From the NCBI RefSeq assembly GCF_023701745.1, contig NZ_JAJOZB010000001.1, forward strand, positions 8,541,001 through 8,605,000: a stretch of 64,000 nucleotides of DNA, given 5' to 3'. Made by a program: the position numbers and the translations under genes. This stretch comes from Streptomyces sp. RKAG293 (GTDB taxonomy: Bacteria > Actinomycetota > Actinomycetes > Streptomycetales > Streptomycetaceae). The notes under the pieces were generated by a model. It saw only the letters and a list, made by a program, of their open reading frames with translations. It was not told the DNA's origin and did no database searches. This document shows positions 24,901-33,009 of this stretch, piece by piece. Every line of letters begins with the position of its first letter. Position 1 is the stretch's first letter.

Positions 24901-27233
24901 AATTCCCTCCGCAGTGGACGGAGAAGCTGGATCCGTTCGGGCTCGTGGACAACCGGCCGGCCCCCTACACCCGGGCCACGCTGCTGGCGGTGATCCGGTG
25001 CCACATCGACTTCGCGGACTCAGAGTTCAGCCGTGAGACCGATGAGTCGGTCGCCCACGCCAGGACCCTCTACCTCGCCGCCCGCCGACTGCTCGCCGTC
25101 CCCGCGCTTCGCCCGCTCGAGCCGACGAATCCCGGTGAGCCGATCCTGCCGATCCCGGAGTTGGAGTCGCTGTCGGCGCGGGTGAACGTACAGCTCGCCA
25201 AGTTGCGGCAGGGGCGGAACATCGCGGGCATGCCCCGTACGCAAGGTTTCGTCGGGACGATCACGGTGAGCCAGCCCACGCCCTTCCGCTTCAAGGCGCT
25301 GATGGAACGCGCCCATCAACTGGTCGCCCAGGCGACCCAGATGGAGGCGGGCTACCTCGCCGCACTTGAGAAGTACGACGATCGCAGCCTGCGGGCCTTC
25401 GACGCCGGCAAGGGGATCGACCTGACCAACGCACAGATCAGCCTCGCCACGAGTCGGGTGACGGAGGCCAACGACGCGGTCAAGGCGGCGGCAGCCCAGC
25501 GTGCCAAGGCCGACGTCATGGTCAGGACCTACGACCGGCAGATCAATCTGCCGCCGAACCAGTACGAGCACGACCTCCTCGACCAGTACGGCGAGATGCG
25601 ATCCGTCAGGGAGGAGATCAACGGCGTCGACACGGCGATCGGCATCATGCAACAGGCCTACAACGCGGCCGACCTCGCCGGTGCGATCTTCTCCGGCGGC
25701 GCCAGGCAGGCCATCGCCATGACGATCATGGCCGGCGTGGGCACCAAGGGCATTCTCCAGGCCAATCAGATCAACCTCCAGTCCCAGATGGACGCCAACC
25801 AGCTCAAGGCCGGCATCGAACAGCACAAGGACGAGTGGCGCCTGCAGAAGACCTCCGCGGAGCAGGACGCGCTGGTCGCGGCCGCGCAGGTGGTGACGGC
25901 CAACGACCAGGTCGGCATCGCCACCCAGGAGCGGGCCATCGCCACCCTCCAGCGCGATCAGGCGGCAGCGACGCTGAAGTTCCTCAACGACCAGTTCACC
26001 AACGCCGACCTGTATCTGTGGATGAGCAACACGCTCGGCGGGGTGTACCGGTACTTCCTGCAGCAGGCCACCGCCACCGCACGGCTGGCGCAGGCGCAAC
26101 TGGCCTTCGAGCGCGCCGAATCGGCCCAGACCCTGATCGGCAACGACTACTGGCAGACGCCGGCCGAGACGACCGACACCAGCAGTCAGGTCAATCGCCG
26201 GGGGCTGACCGGAGCGGAACGGCTCAGCCAGGACCTGAGCGGCCTGGAGGAGTACGCCTTCCGGTCGGAACGCAGACGTCTCAACCTGTCCCAGACGTTC
26301 TCCCTCGCTCAGCTCATGCCGGTGGAGTTCCTGGAGTTCCGTCGTACCGGATCCATCGCCTTCGCCACCCCGATGTCCCTGTTCGACCGGGATTTCCCCG
26401 GTCAGTTCTGCCGGATGATCAGCCAGGTGCGCCTCAGTATCGCCGGGCTCTTCCCGCCGGACCGGGGCGTTCGCGCCACGCTGGCCTCCAACGGCATCTC
26501 GCGGGTGACCACCCGGCAGGACAGCGGTTTCAAGGACATCATCGTGCGACACGACCCCGGATTGGTGGCCCTGACCTCACCGGTCAACGCAAGTGGGGTG
26601 TTCGAACTCGATGCCCAGGCCGACATGTTGCGGCCATTCGAGTCCAGCGGCGTGGACACCACGTGGGAACTCCAACTTCCGCCCGCAGCGAATCCGATCG
26701 ACTTCGCCGCGATCGCCGATGTGATGCTCACGATCGACTACACGGCCCTGTACGACGACGGCTACCGCAGCCAGCTGATCACTCGGTTCAACGGCGCCTG
26801 GGAGCGCGGTTCGGACCGGGTGTTCAGCCTGGCGACCGACTTCCCCGACCAGTGGTACGACCTCAACAACCCCGTCGACCCGAAGGCCCGCTCGGTCACG
26901 ATCAACCTGCGGGACGTCGATTTCCCGGTCGGGATCTCGAGCCTCGTCGCCTCAGCGGTCGCCGTCCGGCTCGACAGTGGTGAACCGGTGCCCAACACGC
27001 TGCTGTCGCTGCGTCGCATCAAGGGCGGCGGAAGCGCTACGACAACGGACGGCACGGCCAGCACCCGGCGGGGCAACGCCGCGACCTGGGCCTCGCTCTC
27101 CGGAACCAGTCCCAGGGGAGACTGGTTCCTCGGATTCGGTGAGGACGCCGCCGCTCTGTTCGACTCCGGCAAGCTGGACGACATCCAGCTGGTCGTCAGC
27201 TGGACCGGACAGGGACCGGCCTGGACGTCCTGA
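21957..27233 (+). CDS. Compact TcA-like toxin-complex subunit with Ig-like N-terminus
   Basis: 1758 residues from ATG 21957 (GTG 21954 directly before it is also possible; GGACGGGG lies upstream). About 25-345: Ig-like modules (VSVSAQAGRVVAGVAATVAVTAY; FTVTAPAEGAVVDL). About 350-1100: helical shell-like region. About 1105-1345: long helices matching the TcA pore/channel region (PFRFKALMERAHQLVAQATQ, then IAMTIMAGVGTKGILQANQI). About 1350-1700: TcB-binding region, recognised from NADLYLWMSNTLGGVYRYF, GLTGAERLSQDLSGLEEYAF and LFDRDFPGQFCRMISQVRLS. Typical TcA proteins are near 2500 residues; the shortfall is in the receptor-binding and N-terminal parts. Expected role: pentameric injection channel that docks the upstream cage and delivers its effector. 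Confidence 0.88.
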   Translation: MDRALSAVDSGPVESIVIPPDGPPPPDILESVSVSAQAGRVVAGVAATVAVTAYRGASFSWDFINGGWKPTPLVTYVQTAVSVDGVEKVRENRSGGAFTLTFPTPGTHSVTAEAVTDRGEIVRSGPVTFQVASPLPPAFTVTAPAEGAVVDLGERGGFVDVKVSIPADQFFPVTVSIALDGQLVVAETISSTQYQTTLTPGPMPLGARPIAVTVADRDNAFSTKTRTITGRDIGLPTVPVTAQPDVVGDDHGKGIAQLSGTAADPQSGMIGGKAAVAWALSPDGKREQARPLSPGDFRNWLADVPLEGFGAHTVYVWATDAAGNTMPAPTKFPVDVVSGYLPKTLEERLNEREYLAALLSFTQEQVRVPGPPEASLDTATLVRVLGQPLDRLSQPVSAEADRGNVGINQLRVPVELLRARIAAIKTPTGPGAAGEEAYRNAAYASLLAAVGTSYAELRMVRGAAPAVRQALAARLGIRLSAAKPDELDQLVLDGPGLTETALETLFGLTSTTQSDPLRMPSTPRLLTWQLAGLALSWADQDQHPNAPRTYGVLADPDVISADDVIEGPNGDPVRLFLTQRAGTLASYEQMLDTLRINAATAILGLTAMVTQALPGVDLARWESKENLGADISGLLASAGLSRPGFLLLRKLARLAATGNLTAAEWKDAVAVLTGAHKRQQFPVWVTEETAFALSPDYFVLSGAGPRVSAYRVDGDARHDWQSVLRSRTTQREDVVEGNAQAVIAAEQAALPILRDALLDDLKPTTTGVIGEEMTALFLVDVLAGGTLRTTRVKQALESIQSLLSAKRSGEMLPTHPAFSWKLGNPDAFTRAWVWMGEMGNWQAATTAFLFPERNLDPTLLVSRGRPQLAAFFEAIRGPGVFSAQKAVKAAGDYAGSAFKYLDPPRSATHQDDLRKLQVGRPDAENRETFWAVPLLLAQRLQTAGDYRAALDWYWVVYPYDDGVAKSSYLRITTETAVRPDLKFPPQWTEKLDPFGLVDNRPAPYTRATLLAVIRCHIDFADSEFSRETDESVAHARTLYLAARRLLAVPALRPLEPTNPGEPILPIPELESLSARVNVQLAKLRQGRNIAGMPRTQGFVGTITVSQPTPFRFKALMERAHQLVAQATQMEAGYLAALEKYDDRSLRAFDAGKGIDLTNAQISLATSRVTEANDAVKAAAAQRAKADVMVRTYDRQINLPPNQYEHDLLDQYGEMRSVREEINGVDTAIGIMQQAYNAADLAGAIFSGGARQAIAMTIMAGVGTKGILQANQINLQSQMDANQLKAGIEQHKDEWRLQKTSAEQDALVAAAQVVTANDQVGIATQERAIATLQRDQAAATLKFLNDQFTNADLYLWMSNTLGGVYRYFLQQATATARLAQAQLAFERAESAQTLIGNDYWQTPAETTDTSSQVNRRGLTGAERLSQDLSGLEEYAFRSERRRLNLSQTFSLAQLMPVEFLEFRRTGSIAFATPMSLFDRDFPGQFCRMISQVRLSIAGLFPPDRGVRATLASNGISRVTTRQDSGFKDIIVRHDPGLVALTSPVNASGVFELDAQADMLRPFESSGVDTTWELQLPPAANPIDFAAIADVMLTIDYTALYDDGYRSQLITRFNGAWERGSDRVFSLATDFPDQWYDLNNPVDPKARSVTINLRDVDFPVGISSLVASAVAVRLDSGEPVPNTLLSLRRIKGGGSATTTDGTASTRRGNAATWASLSGTSPRGDWFLGFGEDAAALFDSGKLDDIQLVVSWTGQGPAWTS

Positions 27234-27247
27234 CCCGATGGAACCAT

Positions 27248-27292
27248 CCGCCCGGACGGGCGGCCACGCACGGTGGCCTCCCGTCCGGGCGG
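27248..27292. terminator. Strong bidirectional hairpin terminator after the Tc locus
   Basis: A 13-bp perfect outer stem, CCGCCCGGACGGG (27248-27260) against CCCGTCCGGGCGG (27280-27292), encloses a second 6-bp stem GGCCAC/GTGGCC (27262-27267, 27273-27278). It lies between the TcA stop and the convergent DUF2785-type gene. Confidence 0.85.
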
Positions 27293-27302
27293 CGTCATGC
27301 GG

Positions 27303-28120
27303 TCAGGCGAGCCAGCCGTACGGCAGCCGTAGCACGGCGGCGACCCGAGCGGCGACGACCGGAGCGTGCGGCGGAACGCCTCCGTCTGCCAGGCCGCGGG
27401 TCAGATGGAGATGGAGGGACTGCAGCGTGGCGAAGGTGTTGAAGGCCCAGGGGGAACAGGGCCGGGGCCACCACCGTCGAGGGCGTCCGTCACGACGCCC
27501 AGCCAGCCGGTGGCCTGCTCGGCCGTCAGCTCCGGAGCGAGCAGGATGCGGCTGAGCGCGTGGGCGAGACGCGCATCCTCCAGCTGTGCGTAGCGGTAGT
27601 CGGTGTGTTCGGCCGTCATCCTGCGGGCGCACAGTTCGAGCAGTCCGGTGCGGCGGGCGGGCAGCGCCCGTCCGAACGCGGCGGCCGCGTCGGCGCCGTG
27701 GGCGACGGCGTGCAGCCAGCCGAGGGAGTCGTCCCAGCCGCGGGTGTCGCGTTCCGACGGGTACCAGGAGGCGAATCCGGCGTACCAGCGCTCAGCGGCC
27801 GTCTCCGGCAGGGTGCCGGGGGCAGCCTGTCCGCGGGTCAGAACGCAGCGGAGCACGAGCGGTGCGAAGGTCCTGGCCTGGATCTCCCGATGGGTGAAAC
27901 GGTCCGCGGCGGTGTCACCCAGGTCCTCCAGGACCTCGTCGAGATGGCCTTCGCGTATCCAGCGCGCGGCGGCGGTGTAGGCGTGCTCGTCCCGGATTTC
28001 GGGGTCGGGGGACACGAGCATGGCCGCCAGCTCGTCGACGAGCCGGGCGGCCGGCACAGTGACGGGGAACGGGAAATCCGTGGCGGCGATCGACGACCAG
28101 TCGACAAGATCCGTACGCAT
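27303..28120 (-). pseudogene. DUF2785-type protein gene with an apparent single-base frameshift
   Basis: Reading from ATG 28120 gives a helical protein (MRTDLVDWSSIAATDFPFP, then SLGWLHAVAHGADAAAAFGRALPARRT, then ELTAEQATGWLGVVTDAL) typical of DUF2785 proteins. The frame runs on to 27401 with an unnatural tail (PPGPSTPSPRCSPSISI). In the next frame the expected C-terminus continues without a break from PWAFNTFATLQSLHLHL to LRLPYGWLA, ending at 27303. Both frames meet at a run of five C (minus strand; 27450-27454), and adding one C restores VPPWAFNTF and a 272-residue protein. It is either a recent frameshift or an assembly error in a homopolymer. The function of the family is unknown. Confidence 0.7.
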
Positions 28121-28440
28121 CGTGCGAGCCTTCCACGCCCATCGAGGACCGGCAAGGAAAGCGATCGGTTCCCGGTTCCGTCTTTGCGCCGCGAGATGGG
28201 CGTCAACCCGGTGGGCCGGGCGTACTACGACCTGTCCACGTCGCGGTGCGTACGGAACTCACGCTCCGCGGTGCTGAACTCGAGCACCGCCGGAGCCGTA
28301 TTTCCCTGCGAAGCCGGAGGTGCGGGGTACGCGCCGGCGTTCGGTCAGGGTGGGCGGCGCGCGCGGCCGTGGGTGTCGGTCGACGACACCACGGGCAGCG
28401 CCGGCAGCGTGGTGATCGCATCGAGACGGGGGTCTCATCG
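28121..28440. other. Intergenic region between the DUF2785 gene and the IclR gene
   Basis: A 320-bp divergent gap that must hold promoters for both flanking genes. Frames across it are open on both strands but have no protein-like content. I found no clear operator or hairpin. Confidence 0.4.
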
Positions 28441-29208
28441 ATGAGGCAGTTGAACGAGCCGTTGAACCGGCCAGACGCATACGAGCCGGAGACCGGGTCC
28501 CTGGCGCACTTCTCGCCGTGGGCCGGCGGGCGTGGTGTGCTGCAGGGCGCCTTCGGGCTGCTGGGGGCCGTGGACCGGGCCGGGGAGGCAGGACTGACGA
28601 GGCTCGCGTCGGAGTGCGGGCTGCCCAAGACGACCGCGTACCGGCTGTTGGAGCAACTCGTCGCGCTGAACGCCGTCGAGCGGTGTCACGGGGGATACCG
28701 GATGGGTCCGCGCATGTTCCAGCTCGGGCAGGAGTGGCAGCCGCATCCCGGGCTGCGGGCCGCGGTGCGGGAGCCCGTGCGCCGCCTGCGGGGTGCGACC
28801 GGCGCGACCGTGGGCATCAGCGCGTTACGCGAGGGGAGGACGCTGGTACTGGACTGGACGCCTGGCGAGGACACGGCGCTGCCGCCGCCGCGCAGCGGCA
28901 CGGTCTGGCCGTGGTTCACCGCGGCGGGCAAGGTGCTGGTGGCCGGGGCGGACCGGGCCCTGCCGCTCGACCGGCTCCCCGCGTCCTGGCCTCGCGAAGC
29001 GGCCGCGATCCGGGCCCGCGGTGCCGCGTTCGACCGCGAGGAGGTGGTGCCGGGAGTGTGCTGCGTGGCCGTTCCGCTGTACGCCGCGGACGACGTCCCG
29101 GTGGCGGCGTTGTGCGTCCTGACGCATCCCGCACAGCGTCTGGAACGGCTCGCGGATGTCGTGCAGCGCACGGGAAAGGCGATCAGTGCGTCCCTGCGCG
29201 TCCGGTGA
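28441..29208 (+). CDS. IclR-family transcriptional regulator
   Basis: 255 residues from ATG 28441, with GGGGG upstream. A winged HTH occupies about 32-95 (GVLQGAFGLLGAVDRAGEAGLTRLASECGLPKTTAYRLLEQLVALNAVER), followed by the IclR effector domain (about 105-255; GATGATVGISALREGRTLVLDW, VVPGVCCVAVPLYA). IclR proteins bind DNA as dimers or tetramers and respond to small carboxylic or aromatic ligands. The ligand and targets are unknown. The divergent DUF2785 gene and the downstream membrane cluster are possible targets, but no shared operator was seen. Confidence 0.85.
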   Translation: MRQLNEPLNRPDAYEPETGSLAHFSPWAGGRGVLQGAFGLLGAVDRAGEAGLTRLASECGLPKTTAYRLLEQLVALNAVERCHGGYRMGPRMFQLGQEWQPHPGLRAAVREPVRRLRGATGATVGISALREGRTLVLDWTPGEDTALPPPRSGTVWPWFTAAGKVLVAGADRALPLDRLPASWPREAAAIRARGAAFDREEVVPGVCCVAVPLYAADDVPVAALCVLTHPAQRLERLADVVQRTGKAISASLRVR

Positions 29209-29349
29209 GCGCCGTGCGTCAGGGGTGGTTGGGCGCCGGATGGACTGATCCGGCGCCCCGGGCACGCGAACTCGACCGTGCAAGGTGGCGACGGCCCTCT
29301 TCACCCGGGCCGGACGGGCTCCTATCATCCGGTCAAGGGGGACAAAACC

Positions 29350-30210
29350 ATGGCTGCGAACCGAGGGACCCACGTCGCGCTCGCCGCGTTAGCGGCCCTG
29401 CTCCTGATCTTCGGCGTCTACGGCATCATCCAGGTCGTCTCCGACGACTCGCCCGCTCCGACATCGCAAGGGTCGTCCAGCGGTGGAGGCGATGGGTCCG
29501 CGGGATCCGGGGGCTCCGGGGGCTCCTCGGGCGGGGGCGGGAGCGGTGGGTCGGGGCAGTCCGGCACCGCCAGGATCTCCGGGCCGACCGTGGACAACGT
29601 CTATCCGCTGGACCAGTCCGACAGCCAGGGCCGCTACCGGGCCGACGCGTGTTTCGTGCTCGTCAACAACGACGCCGATGTTCCCGTGCAGTTCGAGTCG
29701 GTCAGCGTGCTGGGGGCTCAGGCACAGATATCCGACCGGCCGTGCGAGGTGCGCGCGCTCGATGACGACGGCGAACCCGCCTCATGGAACATCCGCGACG
29801 GAGCGCCGGACGTGCAGGACCCGGTGAACGCCTGCTCGTCCGGGACCCTGCTGGAACCCGCAACGCAGGCGCCGAGGCACGGTTGCAGCATCCGGTTCGC
29901 CAGGCCGGACGGGCTCGGCGCCGGGAAGGCGACACTCGACGTCAAGGTCACGGTGCGGTGCGTGTCGCGTTCGCCCCGCCCGTGCTCGCTGCTCGGCAGG
30001 CAGTACGCGCCTTCCTCCGGGCAGCCCGTGACGGCGCTCGTCACCACCACACGGACGATGACCTTTGCTCCGGACTCCTCGGCTTCCGGCGGTGGTACCG
30101 ATCATCCCGACCCGTCGGATTCGTCCTCGGACGACACCCAGGGCCCGACCGGTGACCCCTCCGGCGTGACACCGTCCGACTCCGCGACGCCCTCCGAGGG
30201 CGGGACGTGA
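29350..30210 (+). CDS. Membrane-anchored secreted protein with Gly/Ser linker, function unknown
   Basis: 286 residues from ATG 29350, with AAGGGGGA upstream. One N-terminal hydrophobic helix (HVALAALAALLLIFGVYGIIQVV, about 8-30) acts as signal anchor. A Gly/Ser linker spans about 38-73 and a beta-rich domain about 75-235 contains six Cys (DACFVL, RPCEVRAL, NACSSG, HGCSIRF, VRCVSRS, PCSLLG) likely to form disulfides outside. A Ser/Asp/Pro-rich tail follows. It overlaps the next gene by four bases (GTGA), so the two are probably co-translated. No known family is recognised. Confidence 0.7.
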   Translation: MAANRGTHVALAALAALLLIFGVYGIIQVVSDDSPAPTSQGSSSGGGDGSAGSGGSGGSSGGGGSGGSGQSGTARISGPTVDNVYPLDQSDSQGRYRADACFVLVNNDADVPVQFESVSVLGAQAQISDRPCEVRALDDDGEPASWNIRDGAPDVQDPVNACSSGTLLEPATQAPRHGCSIRFARPDGLGAGKATLDVKVTVRCVSRSPRPCSLLGRQYAPSSGQPVTALVTTTRTMTFAPDSSASGGGTDHPDPSDSSSDDTQGPTGDPSGVTPSDSATPSEGGT

Positions 30211-31235
30211 CCCCGGATCCCGAACCGACTCCCGATCCCGAACCGAGTCCAGGCCCTGAGCCGAGTCCAGCCCCTGAGCCCGACGCTCCGCTCGTGGACG
30301 GTCAGATCTGGGCACGCCTCTGGACGGTGGCCAACGTCATCGCGCCGACCACCGCGCTGACCACCCTGCTGTTCTACTTCGGCTACGTGGCGACGACAGC
30401 ACGCTTCCGCTACTTCGGCGTCTACCTCGACATGGTCGACCTGTCGTTGCAGGAGATGCTGCTCTACGGCGTGGAGGTCGTCTATCCGCCCCTCATCGTC
30501 CTCGCGGTCATCAGCCTGCTGGTCATCGCCGCCCACACCGCGGTCCGCTGGATGGTGTCGTCCTCGGACCGCGACGCCATCACCGGATGGGTGGGACTGT
30601 TCACCGTTCTCCTCGGGCTGCTGGCGTTCACCAGGGGTGTTGTCGGCCTCCTGATACCGCGCGTGGCGCGCACCGAGACGATCGCGACGACACCGGTCTG
30701 TCTGGGGTGCGGCGCCCTCGCGATCGCCTACGGGCTAGGACTGCTGCGCACCTTCGCCATCCGCTGGGACCGGCACCGTGCGGCGGTCGCCGACCCGCCC
30801 GCGGATCCTATGCCCGCCGCGCACAGCGGTGAGCTCGCCGACTGGCTGGAGTCTCCCGCTGTCCGGCGCATCAGCCGGTATGCCCTGGCCTGGGTCGCCG
30901 TCATCGTCGTGGCCGGCTCGTTCTGGACGGCCAACAGCTTCGCCGCCGCGTACGGCCGGGGCCGGGCCCTGGACGACGCGGCGTCACTCGAGCACCGTCC
31001 GGAGGTCGTGCTGTACACCAAGGAACCGCTGCGGGACGTCCCCACCGGAGTGGAACAGACGGAGGTCGCCGCCGCGGAGAAGGACACCTACCGCTTCCGC
31101 TACCGAGGGCTGCGTCTTCTGGTCGAGTCGAACGGCCGGCTGTTCCTCGTTCCCGCGCGGTGGATCGCCGGCAGCAGCGAGACCCTCGTCGTCCCTTACG
31201 ACGACTCCATCCGTATCGGCCTCATCGCGGGATGA
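30207..31235 (+). CDS. Polytopic membrane protein with Pro/Glu-repeat N-terminus
   Basis: 342 residues from GTG 30207, overlapping the previous stop. The N-terminus is a PEP-type repeat (PDPEPTPDPEPSPGPEP, residues 3-19 and on). About five transmembrane helices follow (about 43-66, 90-112, 126-148, 156-178, 225-245). The C-terminal 90 residues are predicted to be soluble (RPEVVLYTKEPLRDVPTGVEQTEV, YRFRYRGLRLLVESNGRLFLVPARW). This last part recurs in uncharacterised actinobacterial membrane proteins. The function is unknown; a complex with the coupled upstream anchored protein is likely from gene arrangement. Confidence 0.7.
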   Translation: MTPDPEPTPDPEPSPGPEPSPAPEPDAPLVDGQIWARLWTVANVIAPTTALTTLLFYFGYVATTARFRYFGVYLDMVDLSLQEMLLYGVEVVYPPLIVLAVISLLVIAAHTAVRWMVSSSDRDAITGWVGLFTVLLGLLAFTRGVVGLLIPRVARTETIATTPVCLGCGALAIAYGLGLLRTFAIRWDRHRAAVADPPADPMPAAHSGELADWLESPAVRRISRYALAWVAVIVVAGSFWTANSFAAAYGRGRALDDAASLEHRPEVVLYTKEPLRDVPTGVEQTEVAAAEKDTYRFRYRGLRLLVESNGRLFLVPARWIAGSSETLVVPYDDSIRIGLIAG

Positions 31236-31293
31236 CGGTGGCCGGCTCCGGGTACGGGCAGCCGGTTCCGGTGCGGTGTCAGTGCCGGCTGCA

Positions 31294-31572
31294 ATGCTGA
31301 TGGGCATGGGTGAACTCATCTGGCGCCGGGTCTACGGCGCCGACCATGACGATCCGGATCCGGGGCCACGGACCGGTCACGTGTACCGGGAACTGGTCGG
31401 CGGTCCCCTGGACGGACTGCTCCTCGACGTCACCGGCTGGACGAAGCGGCAACTGCAGGAAAGTGCCGCGCTGGTCACCGAGATCGGCAGGTTCGGTCCG
31501 GGAGGCCGTGCCCTCTACGGCCCCCGCGCGGGCGACCCGGATCACTGGGACTGGGAAGGCGACACCCGGTAG
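31294..31572 (+). CDS. Small hypothetical protein (about 92 residues)
   Basis: Three in-frame ATGs (31294, 31300, 31306) give MLMGMGELIWRRVYG; none has a good ribosome site, so the exact start is open. The protein is soluble, acidic, with no recognised domain (HVYRELVGGPLDGLLLDVTGWTKRQLQESAAL; ALYGPRAGDPDHWDWEGDTR). The segment ELVGGPLDGLLLDV looks like a short fold found in uncharacterised streptomycete proteins. It follows the membrane pair by 58 bp and ends before a hairpin terminator, so it may be the last gene of that unit. Confidence 0.5.
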   Translation: MLMGMGELIWRRVYGADHDDPDPGPRTGHVYRELVGGPLDGLLLDVTGWTKRQLQESAALVTEIGRFGPGGRALYGPRAGDPDHWDWEGDTR

Positions 31573-31614
31573 CTGCGGCAGCTCCCTGTGCCGTGGACCG
31601 CGGTGGGCTGAGAC

Positions 31615-31654
31615 GCCGGATCGGACGGTCCTGGCCAGGACCATCCGATCCGGC
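31615..31654. terminator. Hairpin terminator (40-bp near-perfect palindrome)
   Basis: Left arm 31615-31634 pairs with right arm 31635-31654 over 20 bp with one mismatch and no fixed loop (GCCGGATCGGA in the left arm, TCCGATCCGGC in the right). It sits between convergent genes. Confidence 0.75.
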
Positions 31655-31693
31655 TCATCCCGGCCCCACCGCGGGCCGGTTCGAACCGCGGCG

Positions 31694-32923
31694 CTACGCC
31701 TCGGCGTCGCCGTCCCACAGGTCGGTGCTGTGAGCGTTGACGAGAGCGGAGATGCGGTCCAGCACCGCTGCCGCGGGCAGGGCTTCCAGACGGCGACCGT
31801 CCCGCAGGCGCAGGGCGACGTGGTCGTCCACGGCCTCCTTCGCACCGATCACCGCCTGGTAGGGCACGAGCCGTGCGAGCCGGATGCGCGCACCCAGGCT
31901 GCCGCGCTCCGGCCCGGCGAGTTCCGCGCGCAGCCCCTGGTCGAGGCAGCGTTGGACCAGCTCGGCGGCCTGCGGCAACTCGGCGTCGGAGACCGGGAGA
32001 ACGACGAGCTGGGTGGGTGCGAGCCAGGCGGGGAAGGCGCCGGCGTGCTGCTCGATGAGGTGCGCGACGGCGCGTTCGACGCTGCCGATGATGCTCCGGT
32101 GGACCATGACCGGCCGGTGTTTCGCGCCGTCCGCGCCGATGTAGCGCAGGTCGAACTGCTCGGGCTGGTGGAAGTCGATCTGGATGGTGGACAGGGTGGA
32201 CTCGCGGCCGGCGCCGTCGACGACCTGGACGTCGATCTTGGGGCCGTAGAACGCGGCCTCCCCCTCGGCGGCTTCGTAGGGCAGGCCGGAGCGGTCCAGG
32301 ACCTCGGTCAGCAGGGCGGTGGACCGCTGCCACATCTCCGGCGCGGCCACGTACTTCCCGCCGGGTCCTGGGAGCGAGAGCCGGTAGCGGCTCGGGCTGA
32401 TGCCGAGCGCCTCGTACGCCCGGCGGATCATCTCCAGCGCCGCCCGGGCCTCGTCGGCGACCTGGTCCAGGGTGCAGAAGATGTGCGCGTCGTTGAGCTG
32501 GATGGCCCGCACGCGGGTGAGCCCGCCGAGCACGCCCGACTGCTCGGAGCGGTACATGCCTCCCAGTTCGGCCATGCGCAGGGGCAGCTCACGGTAGCTG
32601 CGGGAGCGCGAGCGGTAGATCACCGCATGGTGCGGACACAGACTCGGCCGCAGCACGACCTGCTCACCGCCGAGGTCCATCGGTGGAAACATGTCGTCGC
32701 TGTAGTGCGACCAGTGCCCCGAGATCTCATAGAGCTCCCGCTTGCCGAGCACCGGCGAGTACACGTGCCGGTAGCCCGCCCGCCGCTCGGCGGTGCGGAT
32801 GTACTCCTCCAGCGCGTGGCGCACGGTCGCACCGTCGGGCAGCCAGTACGGCAGCCCCGCGCCGATCAGCGGGTCGGTGTCGAACAGCTCCAGCTCACGA
32901 CCGAGCTTGCGGTGGTCCTGCAT
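31694..32923 (-). CDS. Short threonyl-tRNA synthetase paralogue lacking TGS and editing domains
   Basis: 409 residues from ATG 32923 (GAGGAG 8 nt upstream), against about 650 for full-length bacterial ThrRS. Only the class II catalytic core (about 5-300) and the anticodon-binding domain (about 305-400) are present. The three zinc ligands that select Thr are kept: C96 (LRPSLCPHH), H147 (NDAHIFC) and H275 (PVMVHRSIIGS). Motif 2 has R125 and E127 (MYRSEQSG), and motif 3 is IIGSVERAV. It should charge tRNA-Thr but cannot clear Ser-tRNA-Thr itself. A full-length thrS probably exists elsewhere in the genome, making this a conditional second copy. It is preceded by an attenuator-like leader. Confidence 0.9.
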   Translation of the reverse strand: MQDHRKLGRELELFDTDPLIGAGLPYWLPDGATVRHALEEYIRTAERRAGYRHVYSPVLGKRELYEISGHWSHYSDDMFPPMDLGGEQVVLRPSLCPHHAVIYRSRSRSYRELPLRMAELGGMYRSEQSGVLGGLTRVRAIQLNDAHIFCTLDQVADEARAALEMIRRAYEALGISPSRYRLSLPGPGGKYVAAPEMWQRSTALLTEVLDRSGLPYEAAEGEAAFYGPKIDVQVVDGAGRESTLSTIQIDFHQPEQFDLRYIGADGAKHRPVMVHRSIIGSVERAVAHLIEQHAGAFPAWLAPTQLVVLPVSDAELPQAAELVQRCLDQGLRAELAGPERGSLGARIRLARLVPYQAVIGAKEAVDDHVALRLRDGRRLEALPAAAVLDRISALVNAHSTDLWDGDAEA

Positions 32924-32963
32924 CGTGGTCTCCTCGCGGACATCGAGGCGAGTGACCACACGG

Positions 32964-32995
32964 CGAAGCCCCGGGGCACTCGCCCCGGGGCTTCG
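32964..32995 (-). terminator. Attenuator hairpin in the thrS-like leader
   Basis: A perfect 14-bp stem, CGAAGCCCCGGGGC (32995-32982) against GCCCCGGGGCTTCG (32977-32964), loop GAGT. It lies between the leader peptide stop and the synthetase start. Its left arm contains CCGGGGC (32988-32982), which can instead pair with GTCCCGG in the leader (33024-33018). No U-tract follows, as is usual in high-GC actinobacteria. Confidence 0.75.
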
Positions 32996-33009
32996 GACTA
33001 GGACATCAG

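Noticed and set aside
28203..28440. Possible N-terminal extension of the IclR protein or a small gene in the gap
   Set aside because: Open frames on both strands but no recognisable content or ribosome site; ATG 28441 fits the family.
31310..33001. A 563-codon plus-strand frame over the ThrRS gene
   Set aside because: Shadow of the synthetase; no domain, and it crosses the leader and terminator.
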